Assembly: GCF_902167145.1 (NCBI RefSeq)
Contig: NC_050098.1
Span: 81,570,207-81,634,206, forward strand
Length of the DNA: 64,000 nt
Direction: 5' to 3'
Source of the DNA: Zea mays
Lineage: Eukaryota > Streptophyta > Magnoliopsida > Poales > Poaceae
The position numbers were made by a program, and so were the translations under genes. The notes under the pieces were generated by a model. It worked only from the letters and a program-made list of their open reading frames with translations, made no database searches and was not told where the DNA came from. Shown one piece after another: positions 55,087 to 64,000 of this stretch (position 1 is its first letter; every line of letters begins with the position of its first letter).

Positions 55087-55947
55087 TGAAAGGGAAATGT
55101 GCCCTTGGGCAGTTTCTATAAATGTTTTGGTGATTAGATGCCCAACACATATTGTTTTAAGGTGATGGGCACTAAGTGTTAAAGAGACGCAAATCAAGAA
55201 TCAAGGTATGACTCTAGCCTTAGTGAATTGTTTTTGGTACTAACATATTCCTCTAAGTGCTAGGAACCATGGAATGGAGAAGTTTGGCTAAGTCCAGCCA
55301 GACATGCACCAGCCTTCGGTGCATCGGACTGTCCGGTGTGCACCGGACAGTGTCTGGTGCCCAGGCTAGCAACGATGAACTTGCTGCTCTCGGGAATTGT
55401 AGAGGGTGCTATGGATAAAATTAAATGTACTGTCCGGTGAGCCAACAGTGCCCGTGCCAATGGTCGATAGGGGGATTAGCGGGTGACGCGTGGCCCGCGC
55501 CAACGGTCACTAGGCCGCACCAGATAGTGTCTGGTGAGCCAAGGGGACCGAGGGCTCAACGGTCGGCTTTGCTAGAGAAGGAAAGAAATTGGGCACTGTT
55601 CATGTCCGGTGGTGCACCGGACTGTCTAGTGCGCCAACAGAGAGAAGGCAAGAATTGCCTATCAAATGGAGATCCAATGGCTCCTAGCTGTCTTGGGGCT
55701 ATAAAAGGGACCCCTAGGCGCATGGAGCACTACATGAAGCCTCCATTGAACATCTTAAGACGTCTAGACTCCGCAAGCATGCATCCGGATTATTGTGATT
55801 GAGATGTGAGCACTTGTTGAGTTGTGAACTTGTTGCGCTGTGTTTGTGTGCTCTTCTCTTGACTTGTGTGCATGTCATTGCTGCGACTCTAGCTTTTGCA
55901 TGTGTTTCTTTCCCTCCCTTACTCTTGTGGTTTTCATTGAGATCAAT
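55087..55947 (+). repeat. C3 3' LTR, truncated (861 of about 1,300 bp)
   Basis: Matches the 5' LTR with many differences and a short internal deletion near 55261. TATA box TATAAAAGG at 55700-55708. It stops after GATCAAT at 55947, where the 5' LTR continues ATTGTAAGGG. Palindromes at about 55320 and 55607 are partly decayed. Confidence 0.88.
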
Positions 55948-56080
55948 TCCTTCGCACACACCCCACCTCCAAATGGCTGGGTCTTTATAGTCTGCATGTA
56001 GCCTTATCAAAGTCATTATTACATCATAAGATTAAAACCTTATATACTAGTGCATAAAATTATTCATGTTTGAAAGGAAT
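55948..56080. other. Unassigned 133 bp between C3 and C4
   Basis: Sequence between the broken end of the C3 LTR and the start of the C4 LTR. I see no open frame, repeat or match to other parts of the window. It may be flanking DNA brought in by a deletion. Confidence 0.5.
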
Positions 56081-57465
56081 TGGGACGCCTAAGAGGGGAG
56101 AATTAGGATTTTAAAAACTTTAGTAAACGAACCCACAAATAAATCTCTAGGACAAAACCTATGAAAATAAGCAAATTAGGTTTTGTCTAAGTGTTGCTAT
56201 CTCTACCACAAAAGGAGTTTTGGAACCTAAGTTCCAATCCTAACAATTCTAAACTAGGAACAGAGAGAAAGGAACTTAAGTACTTGAATGTAAATGCGGA
56301 AGCTAAAGAAAAAAGGTAGAGATGCAAACTCCCATGGACGATGCCTGTATTTTTTACCGAGGTATCTGAAACCTGACAAGGTCCTGATTAATCTTCATTG
56401 GTGCCCCTATGCAAAGGGTAGTCCATGCGAGGGCCAAGCACCACGGACGAGTAACTCCATAGAGAGTCACGAGCCTTCTCCACGCGCAAGTTGTGCTTCG
56501 CTTCCGGCTCCTCTCGGACGCTCCCTGCCATCTTTACTATCGAGCTTCTAGCCAAAACATCGTGAGCCTCATTCCCTCTGATACACGGTGGCGGTTGTAT
56601 CACAAACGTGGTTCGCAAGACTCTCGCCCCACTCAGTACAATTACAACGGCTCACGCAAGAGCCGATGGGTTTTGTGGGTTTTTCTAAACTCACTCCACT
56701 AACTATGACTCACCTAGAGCAAGTGCAATAGTGGTTTAACTAACCTAGGCACCTCACAAAGCATCTACACTAATTACCGGGTGTTTCTATTAAGCACTTG
56801 GGTGTCAGAGCACATGGAAATGTGTATGGACTTGCTTGATATGTTTCTTGAGCTCCCACACCTTCAAATGGCCAGTTGAGTGGAGTATATATAGGCCCCA
56901 ACTCAATTATAGTCGTTGTAGGAAAGTTGTTGCTCTGTGTGGCACGCCAGACCATCCGGTGCCTGGCACCAGACTGTTCGGCGCATCTAACCATTAAAAA
57001 TATATTCATTTGAGTAATCGTTGGTGTGCTGTCAGCTTCACATCGAACTTTTCGGTCCTGGCATCAGACTGTCCGGTGGCTCTCCTCCGTGATGCCACCT
57101 AAACTAGTCGTTGGGCGACTAGCCGTTGGTGCATCGGACAGTCCGCGGTGAAGCACATGACTATCCGGTGAGCCTCTAGTGCACCACCAGTGCACAAGCT
57201 TAGAACCCTATTTGGATTTCTTCACTCTTTTGGTTGGGCTTCTTTTGATCTTGTGTCTTGGACTTATGCTGGGTATTTGTTGATCTTCCTTGAGTCTTTT
57301 AGGTCTTCTTTTGAGGTGTTGCATCCTTAGAGCCTTAGTCCAATCCACTTCACATCATGTGAACTTCAAAACAAAAACACTTGGGAACCATTAGTCCACA
57401 AGATTATGTTGATCATCAAACACAAAAATCCTTAATCAAATGGGCTGGGGTCCATTTTACTTACA
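56081..57465 (-). repeat. C4 3' LTR, decayed
   Basis: About 1.39 kb. It retains worn versions of the Sirevirus palindrome (near 56955, 57055, 57133, 57165) and a TATATATA box on the minus strand near 56885-56894. The left border could also be at 56071. Confidence 0.6.
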
Positions 57466-57911
57466 ATCTCCCCCCTTTTGGTGATTGATGACAACACAAC
57501 CAAAGCAAGAAAATATCAAATTCTCATTGAAATATGCACTCTACTTGCTGGGGAGGAATGTGCATAGTCAAGATGAATGAGATGCCAAATTGAAAGATAT
57601 GTGATCAAAGTGAGATTAAGCATATTCTTGCATATGCATCTAGTCCCCATGTGTGATTATGATCTTAAGCCTCCCTCTAACTCCATAATCTACATACTTC
57701 CTATTTAGGACTGAAATTAACACGGATAACCATTTTAGATGGATGAAAAAAATTAAAATTGGTGGTTCTTGGTATTTAATAACTTTGGTTTGCTTTGCTC
57801 AAAATTCTCCCCTTTGGAATCAAACACCAGAAAGGAAGACATGATAAAGCATATAGGAAGCAATTAAAGACTTGCCCTCTAAAAAGAATTACTCCCCTTA
57901 AAAGGAAGCAC
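56081..57911 (-). mobile_element. C4: degraded Sirevirus-like element, minus strand, 3' end
   Basis: A decayed LTR (56081-57465) followed on the plus strand by ATCTCCCCCCTTTTGG, the mirrored polypurine tract, and about 430 bp of 3' region with CTCCCC runs, as in C2. The rest of the element is beyond T3. The LTR start reads TGGGACGCCTAAGAGGGG on the plus strand, matching the TCGCCTAGAGGGGGG end of C2-type LTRs. No coding sequence remains in the window. Confidence 0.65.
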
Positions 57912-58501
57912 TTGTTGGGGGCCTTTGTCTTCCGAAGGTCCTCAAAACAATGGCTAATTATTACAGGAGCTTCGTTACTAGAAAAGCTTCGGTTTCGATC
58001 AATGGAAGTGCGATGAAGCAAGATTCGTTACGATGACGCAGGAAGATGGCGTAGGAAGAAAGTGTTGATTCAAACTGCTAGGTGCAAATGACAAAATTGT
58101 CCCTGTGACATTTGTAAACCTTGTATGTATTCTTCAAGGATATAAATGTAATATTATACGAAGCTGTACGATTGCCTATAAATAGGTGAACAGTACCCTC
58201 GTACTGTTCACGCTGGATTGTAACAGCATTCACGCTTTTATGTTCAAGCAAGCCAAAGGTATTAATGTAATGTATATCTTGATATCATTTGTACATTCAA
58301 TACGAAATGAATAAATGACATAATATTAAATTTGCAACTATGTTTTTATTTGTAAATGATGAAGACATGTTCTTCATGACCTTCGTCCGAGATTCGTTAT
58401 ACCCGAAAGGGAATAATACTTCGAGGGACGAAGGTCTTTAACGTTTAACAAATGTGTTGCCTTGTTCTTCGTTCACAGCAATCAAAAACAAGTGACCAAC
58501 A
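57912..58501 (+). repeat. T3 5' LTR (590 bp)
   Basis: Starts TGTTGGGGGCCTTTG and ends AGTGACCAACA. TATA box TATAAATAG at 58177-58185. Related to the Z1 LTR along its whole length with deletions. Confidence 0.85.
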
Positions 58502-58513
58502 TTGGCGCCCACC
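58502..58513 (+). other. T3 primer-binding site
   Basis: TTGGCGCCCACC, the same as in Z1. Confidence 0.8.
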
Positions 58514-58569
58514 TCCTGTGAACTCAAACGACCACCTTCGTCAAGAGAACTCGAACAACCACCTTTGTC

Positions 58570-59327
58570 ATGCTGCCGAAGAAGAGAGTGGCGCCACGAG
58601 TTGCCCTTGCTCTTCTGGACACCAATCAAGATGGGCTCCTTCTAAGGGAGGCCCGAAGCCAAAAGAGGAAAGCTATTAGCCGAACACCACAGGACGAAGA
58701 ATTGGATCAAGAGATCAGGGATCTAGAAGCTATTCATCAACAAGTGGAGGTAAGAAGGGAGAAGATGCTTCGGCTGGCTGAACTCCAGAAAAAATTGACG
58801 AAGAAGCCGAAGAAATGCGACACATCACACAAGACAATGAACAAGGGCATACGCCACAACAGAGATAGCTTCGTCAAGAAAGCCATACCATGATGACATA
58901 TGGTATGACAACTTTCATCATGATAACATTGCTTTTGGTGATGCTTCCCCCTTAGCTACATAATTCCAGGCTACTCATGGCCACCTTCATACAAACCACC
59001 ATAGCTTCCCATGTATGACAGGCACTCGGACCCGAAGTAGTTTCTCATGAGCTACGAAGCAACCATATCCTCTTATGGTAGCAACACCGCTGTCATGGCA
59101 AAATCCTTCGTCATGGCAGTCAGAAGTGTTGCACAAACTTGGTATTTTTCTCTTAGGCCAGGAATAATCACATCATGGCAGAAGTTGAAGGATATGTTAG
59201 TCACCAGTTTTCAAAGGTTTCAGACGAAGCCAGTGACCGCTCAAGCCTTCTTTTAGTGCACACGGGCCACAAGGAGTATCTACAGGCATACGTCCGAAGT
59301 TTTCTGCGTCTTAGAGCTCGGGCGCCA
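58570..59327 (+). pseudogene. gag: T3 gag, frameshifted and truncated
   Basis: Met at 58570 (MLPKKRVAP) and a frame that follows the Z1 Gag start with the same coiled coil (LDQEIRDLEAIHQQVE), until a shift near 58800. The capsid part resumes at 59047 (AVRSVAQTWYFSLRPG, KPVTAQAFF) and is followed by TAG at 59254-59256 and the K2 junction. No zinc knuckle is present in the window. Confidence 0.85.
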
Positions 59328-59832
59328 TGCAACACCCTAGGTGTTAATTGCCACTAAAAATTGGAACATGGCATCATCTTGAGCATCGTTATCACATGAG
59401 ATCATCCAAATAGTTGATACCTGTTGCATTTACCTTAAAATAATATAACTTATTTTGCCTATGCATGGTTTGGGGTGAAGTTGTGTTTTGGTTTGGTAAA
59501 AAGCCTCGACTTAAGATTTAAATCGGGCCATTTAATTTTTGGTTCTCGAGAAAATCAAAGTTTGGGGGAAGTTCTATTTTATTTCTTGGGATAAAATGTT
59601 TAATTTGTTACCAAATAAATCGTTTATCCTGGTAATAAATGAATCACAAAATAATTACCGGTGTGGGGTAATAATAGCTTTAAAAATAAAAATTAGGTTT
59701 TACAGTTCATGTCGCATCAATTCAGACCGACATGAATTTAATTAAAAAGAGAAGATCTCTCCTCACTTATTCTCTCTACCGCCCTTCCTATCCTTTATCC
59801 ACACTCCTTATTGGTTCCAGCCAACGTCTTCT

Positions 59833-59996
59833 CTCTAGAATCCTTATCCTCATACACACATTTAATTAAATGGAAATCACTCACGTCATTTCTCTCATCC
59901 TAATCCAGAGCGATCTCTAGAATCCTTATCCTCATACACACATTTAATTAAATGGAAATCACTCACGTCATTTCTCTCATCCTAATCCAGAGCGAT
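59833..59996 (+). repeat. Perfect 82-bp tandem duplication in K2
   Basis: Two identical 82-bp units starting CTCTAGAATCCTTATCC at 59833 and 59915. No difference is seen by eye, so the duplication is recent or kept even. Confidence 0.9.
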
Positions 59997-60300
59997 CTCT
60001 GAAAGTCACGGAGTCCTTCACGTCTCCTCTTCTCACGTGGGTACGGCTCCCTGAGATATTATTCACCGCCTCTTCTCTTGGTTTCTAGAGGTCATCAAAC
60101 TTCCCTGCACTCACCTATCTCCACGTCTCTCCCAGCCATCCCCATCCCATGTATGCTGGCTTCCGTGGAAAAAAAATCCCCAGCCGTCCTGTCACCTGTC
60201 GCTCGTTCCTGACCAGCTCCTAGCAGCGACGTAGACGAAGGTTCCAATCACTGCTTTCAACCTCGGCTTCCTGTCCTTGCCTAGCCTTTCGTCATCTCTT

Positions 60301-60903
60301 CAGGGGCGGAGCCAGCATTATGATATAAGGGGGCCAACCAATTCATCAATACTATATGATAAAAATATTGTATAGTAAAAATATTGTATAATGTTATCAG
60401 GTGACAACTTTAGTTGAAATTTGTAGATTTTATTATCCACAAGATCTAATATAGTATGTATATAAGTTGTTGCCGCTCATTCTGCTGCTTCGCGTGATCA
60501 CCTTCATTGGACTTTAGTTCTGGGGCTATGGTAGAGGCAAGTCAAGTGATCAGTGACAATCGGCAGCTGCCTAGCCAGACAAAACGAAGAAGTATAAAGG
60601 GTGAGGTTCAGATATCAACGTCTGCACGCGAATTAGGTTTGACGTTTAATGCATTGATTGGTCATTTAACGAATATTTTATCTTTTTTTGTCTCCTTTAG
60701 ACTTTGGTTGACATACTACACTAGAGTTATGGATCATGTATTACTAACCACTATATTAAATCTTTGATTAATTGCGCTGCATAAAATTTAGAGTATATAT
60801 ATTTACACACAAAATTTCAACTATATATATATATTCTCTTGTATGTGTCACAGTCTTGGGAGGGGCCATGGCCCCTGCCGGCCCCCCCTTGGCTCCGCCC
60901 CTG
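60301..60903. mobile_element. Non-autonomous hAT-type element (603 bp)
   Basis: Terminal inverted repeats CAGGGGCGGAGCCA at both ends. The flanks are GTCATCTCTT on the left and GTCATCTT on the right, fitting an 8-bp duplication GTCATCTT with one extra CT on the left. Short inverted repeats plus an 8-bp duplication indicate the hAT superfamily. The interior has no transposase, only a chance 86-codon frame. Confidence 0.7.
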
Positions 60904-62306
60904 GTCATCTTCAATCTAGATGTCGCCCAGCACCAGACCTCCGTCTCCCACACGCCGTTGTTTGTGCTCGACCTCGCCGCGGTCAGGCTGTCTAACTCGC
61001 CACCGTTCTGTAGTCCCACCACGTCGTCCCTGCTCGTTCAACCGTCGAGCTCACCGGCTCTCTAGAAATTCCCCAGTCGTCGCCCGACTTCATTGCCTTA
61101 CCGGTTCATCGTCGTTGTCGTTATTTGTTTAAAACTGCCGATCGAAATTCTTAGCTTTGTTCGACATCACCTCATGCAGTTCATCGTATCGTTGTCCCTG
61201 CTGTCTCGCGACGTCACGTTCCTCACACTTCGTTTTCTCCATGTCAACGACGCTTCTGGAATTCCCGAGTAAGTGCTCTAATGTCCGAAATCATAGTGGG
61301 TGCCAAAAGCTTGTCTGATAAATGACGTCGTTTGGTAGTTGTTCTCTGGTGTGTGGATGGTGTAGATGCATGTGTCTAGACGTCTTAGTTGTTCGCTCAG
61401 TATGCCTCTTCTTACGACTGTGATTATCGTAGATTTATGCTTGCGTCGGTGAGGATGGTTGTGTGTTTTGATTATAGGAGAGTGTGGTCCGAATTTTTTT
61501 TTCATGTGTGGTATTGGTCCATCGACTGGTGGTCTAGGCCATCGGTCTGCTTGTGTGGGTGAATCGCAGTAGTGAGATTAGTGGTCGGAAAAAAGTTAGA
61601 TGGTGAGGAAAAGTGAATTTTTATACGTCGCTCGCAAAAAAATGCATGAGTCAGGTTCGCCACCATTATGGCGAATCTCCACTCGACTTTGGTATTGTGT
61701 AGGCTTAGATTTTCTTACAATATATTTTGATTTAATTGGAGCGTATTCCATTAGTCGCCAATTATCTGTGTAATCAGAAATACATTTTCCGTCAGTTGTC
61801 ATTTATCCGCTTAATTAGAAGTATCCTACCGTCGTGGATTAAATAAATTAATGGAAGTAATAAAATATTTAAATTGTTGTTGTTATTTTTGGGTTTATGT
61901 GAAGTCCTTGGGCCACAATTCTTAGGTTGGTCCATGGCATGTGTAATTATTTTCAAGAATCTTATGTCCTTCGCTTAGCAACTAGAATTTATGGCGTTAG
62001 CATAGTGGAATTGTACCGTGTAGGGATAATATGCTTGGGGTTTTATCATTTCAGATTTGTTATATTGCACTTGTGTTTGTTCCATCATCACATCATCATC
62101 GTAGTATGCATCTCTAATTTACGTGTAGATCACGTTATCGGTGGATCAATCATTGTGAAGCAATTTCCTAGAGGCTGGTCATCACCCTGAAGACTTGTGA
62201 TATTTTATTTAGTTAGTCTTCTGCTCTTCTCGGCATCAAAGGCAAGCCCCGGTGCATTCATCACTTTCCTTGTTTTTTACAAAACTTTTATCACTTGATA
62301 TGATGC
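60904..62306 (+). other. K2 LTR, part after the hAT element
   Basis: AT-rich with a GC-rich start. I see no protein domain, repeat or RNA gene; open frames are short and unsupported. Confidence 0.5.
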
Positions 62307-62609
62307 TGTCGGCGTTTCGAGACCGGGGGGTCCCTAAGCCGACGAGTGAGTGTGCTGCGTGCCCCAGCCCAGATGGGTCGAGCGCGTGGGCGAGCGCGAA
62401 GGGGGGAGAGGCGAGGTGGCCGGAGACGGGCGTGAGAGAGGTGGAAGTCCCGCGGCCTTCGTGTTCGTCCCGCGCCCAGGTCGGGTGCGCTTGCAGTAGG
62501 GGGGTTACAAGCGTCCACGCGGGTGAGGGAAGCGAGCGGCCCCAAGAGAGCGCCTGTTCCGTCCTCGGTCCCGCGCGGCCAACCTTCTCTAAGAAGGCCC
62601 TGGTCCTTC

Positions 62610-62617
62610 CTTTTATA
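62610..62617 (-). promoter_or_regulatory. H1 LTR TATA box
   Basis: TATAAAAG on the minus strand in the context GACTATAAAAGGAAGG, downstream of the 57-bp repeats in element orientation. Confidence 0.55.
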
Positions 62618-63131
62618 GTCGTAAGGAGAGGATCCAGGTGTACAATGAGGGGTGTAGCAGAGTGCTACGTGTCTAGCGGAGGGAGAGCTAGCGCCCTAAG
62701 TACATGCCAATGTGGCAGCCGGAGAGATCTTGGCACCCTGCTGGCATGATGTCGTGGCTGTCGGAGGAGCAACGGAGCTTGGTGGAAGGACAGCTGTCGG
62801 AGCGGTCGAGCCCTTGCTGACGTCCACCTGCTTCCGTAAGAGAGCGGAGAGCCGCCGCCGTCATGGAGCTTGGGAGGCGCCATCATTGCCTATCTGGCGG
62901 AGCTGGTCAGATGGGACACCGGTCTTGTTCTCTGCGGCCCGAGTCGGCTCGGGGTAGAGTGGTGATGGCGCTCCCTGTTGACGTGGCGGGCCCGCGCCCG
63001 AGGCCGGGCGACGTGGGGGCTCCTCCGAAGCTGGGGTCGAATCTGTCTTCCGTTGCCGAGGCCGAGTCCGAGCCCCTGGGTCGGGCGAGGCGGAAGTCGT
63101 TCGGCAGAGGCCAGGGCGGAGTCTGAGCCCT

Positions 63132-63495
63132 GGGGTCGGGCGAGACGGAGTTCGTCGTCTTCCGGGGCCGAGCCCGAGTCCAAGCCCTGGGGTCGGGCGG
63201 AGCGGAGTTCGCCGTCTTCCGGGTCTTAGCCCGAGTCCGAGCCCTGCGGTCGGGCGGAGCGGAGTTCGTCGTCTTCCGGGTCTTAGCCCGAGTCCGAGCC
63301 CTGGGGTCGGGCGGAGCGGAGTTCGTCGTCTTCCGGGGCCGAGCCCGAGTCCGAGCCCTGGGGTCGGGCGGAGCGGAGTTCGCCGTCTTTCGGGTCTTAG
63401 CCCGAGTCCGAGCCTTGGGGTCGGGCGGAGCGGAGTTCGCCGTCTTCCGGGTCTTAGCCCGAGTCCAAGCCCTGGGGTCGGGCGGAGCGGAGTTC
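63132..63495 (-). repeat. 57-bp tandem repeat in the H1 LTR
   Basis: Six full units and a partial one, starting at 63132, 63189, 63246, 63303, 63360, 63417 and 63474, with a few differences per unit. As 57 is a multiple of three, it creates long open frames with a 19-residue repeat, which I treat as chance. The array is in the U3 region. Confidence 0.9.
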
Positions 63496-64000
63496 TCTTT
63501 GGCGCCCCTGGCGAGGCCTGACTGCCTGTCAGACTCACTCTATCGAGTGGCACTGCAGTCGGAGTGGCGCAGGCGGCGCTGTCCTTCTGTCAGACCGGTC
63601 AGTGGAGCAGCGGAGTGACGGCAGTCACTTCGGCTCTGCCGGGGGGCGCGCGTCAGGATAGAGGTGTCAGGCCACCTTTGCGTTAAATGCCCCTGCAACT
63701 CGGTCAGTCGGTGCGGCGATTTAGTCAGGATTGCTTCTTAGCGAAGCCAAGGCCTCGGGCGAGCCGGAGATGTGTCCGTCGTTAAAAGGGGGGCCTCGGG
63801 CGAGACGGAAGTCCCTCGAGGTCGGCTGCCCGAGTCCGAGGCTAGGCTCGGGTGAAGCGTGATCGAGTCACTCGTATGGACTGATCCCTGACTTAATCGC
63901 ACCCATCAGGCCTCTGCAGCTTTATGCTGATGGGGGTTACCAGCTGAGAATTAGGCGTCTTGAGAGTACCCCTAATTATGGTCCCCGACAGTAGCCCCCG

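Larger units (their letters stand above)
42448..55947 (+). mobile_element. C3: old Sirevirus, plus strand, 3' LTR truncated
   Basis: 5' LTR, primer site, gag, protease, integrase, reverse transcriptase and RNase H in order, then a 3' region with several polypurine tracts and a 3' LTR that stops at 55947. The solo LTR S2 is inserted near the end of gag. CCTGT at 42443-42447 is the left target copy; the right copy is missing with the end of the LTR. All genes carry stops and frameshifts. It is related to C1 rather than C2 by LTR sequence. Confidence 0.9.
57912..59327 (+). mobile_element. T3: zeon/cinful-like Tat element, 5' part
   Basis: 5' LTR, TTGGCGCCCACC primer site and a decayed gag, cut by K2 at 59327. 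GCACT at 57907-57911 would be the left target copy. It is older and more diverged than Z1, with a shorter LTR. Confidence 0.85.
59328..62306 (+). mobile_element. K2: Tekay-like long LTR, 5' part, plus strand
   Basis: Starts TGCAACACCCTAGGTGTTA, close to the start of S1 and S2. It runs nearly 3 kb with no protein gene, holding a tandem duplication and a hAT-type element, until H1 interrupts it. The left target copy would be CGCCA (59323-59327). Whether the rest is an LTR only or a complete element cannot be seen here. Confidence 0.65.
62307..63990 (-). repeat. H1 3' LTR (1,684 bp)
   Basis: TG...CA ends. A TATA box on the minus strand (TATAAAAG, 62617-62610) lies about 1.37 kb from the LTR start, with the 57-bp repeat array upstream of it. 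Confidence 0.8.
62307..64000 (-). mobile_element. H1: Huck-like gypsy element, 3' LTR and polypurine tract, minus strand
   Basis: A 1,684 bp LTR (62307-63990) read right to left from TGTCGGGGACCATAATTAG to CCGACA. GTAGCCCCCG (63991-64000) is on the minus strand the polypurine tract CGGGGGCTAC before the 3' LTR, so the element continues beyond the right edge. The LTR start, the GC-rich body and the repeated CCGAGTCCGAGCCC words are what I recall of maize Huck. The five bases left of it (GATGC, 62302-62306) would be the target copy. Confidence 0.75.

Noticed and set aside
62861..63553. A 230-codon open frame on the minus strand with a Gly/Leu/Arg/Pro repeat
   Set aside because: It is the 57-bp LTR repeat read in one frame; a period divisible by three keeps frames open by chance.

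Overview
This window looks like a piece of a large grass genome, almost certainly maize (Zea mays) or a close relative. It is a block of LTR retrotransposons inserted into one another, and I see no convincing host gene, rRNA, tRNA or CRISPR array. The evidence for maize is the mix of Sirevirus (Ji/Opie/Giepum-type) copia elements with CACCGGAC-type palindromes, Tat-clade gypsy elements of the cinful/zeon type, Tekay-like gypsy elements with 3-5 kb LTRs, and a Huck-like LTR. Family names are recognised from memory and were not searched; the structural calls (TG...CA ends, target-site duplications (TSDs), primer-binding sites (PBS), polypurine tracts (PPT)) are read directly from the sequence.

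Layout, left to right. (1) 1-4705: 3' end of a plus-strand Tekay-like chromovirus (K1: integrase plus 3.3 kb 3' LTR), inserted in a minus-strand Sirevirus (C1: gag plus 5' LTR, 4706-8195), which is itself inserted in a minus-strand giant LTR (S1, 8196-12266). (2) 12267-25535 plus 42256-42282: a plus-strand Tat element (T1) whose antisense gene and 3' LTR survive. T1 was hit by S1, by a complete non-autonomous 10.1 kb element (L1, 14190-24316, TSD AATAT) and by a complete minus-strand Sirevirus (C2, 25536-42255, TSD ATAGC). C2 carries inside its pol a complete, very young zeon-like element (Z1, 29337-36702, TSD CTCCT). (3) 42283-42447: a scrap of another Tat element in minus orientation (T2). 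(4) 42448-55947: an old plus-strand Sirevirus (C3) with many broken frames, carrying a 4.9 kb solo LTR (S2, 45725-50619, TSD AAGAA) and lacking the end of its 3' LTR. (5) 55948-57911: remains of an older minus-strand Sirevirus-like element (C4). (6) 57912-59327: start of a plus-strand Tat element (T3), cut by a Tekay-like LTR (K2, 59328-62306). K2 contains a 603 bp hAT-type element and is itself cut by a minus-strand Huck-like LTR (H1, 62307-64000).

The most interesting content is the antisense gene of the Tat elements. In Z1 it is intact: three exons on the minus strand (35727-33703, 33619-32827, 32760-32618), a predicted protein of about 986 residues, two short GT-AG introns and its own TATA box. 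The older copy T1 keeps the same first intron and the same TATA box, and T2 keeps the last exon in the same phase. Other points of note are a short RNA or DNA fold in Tekay-type LTRs supported by compensatory changes (K1 versus L1), a dsRNA-binding-like protein and an internal promoter-like cassette in L1, and several dense motif arrays in LTRs.
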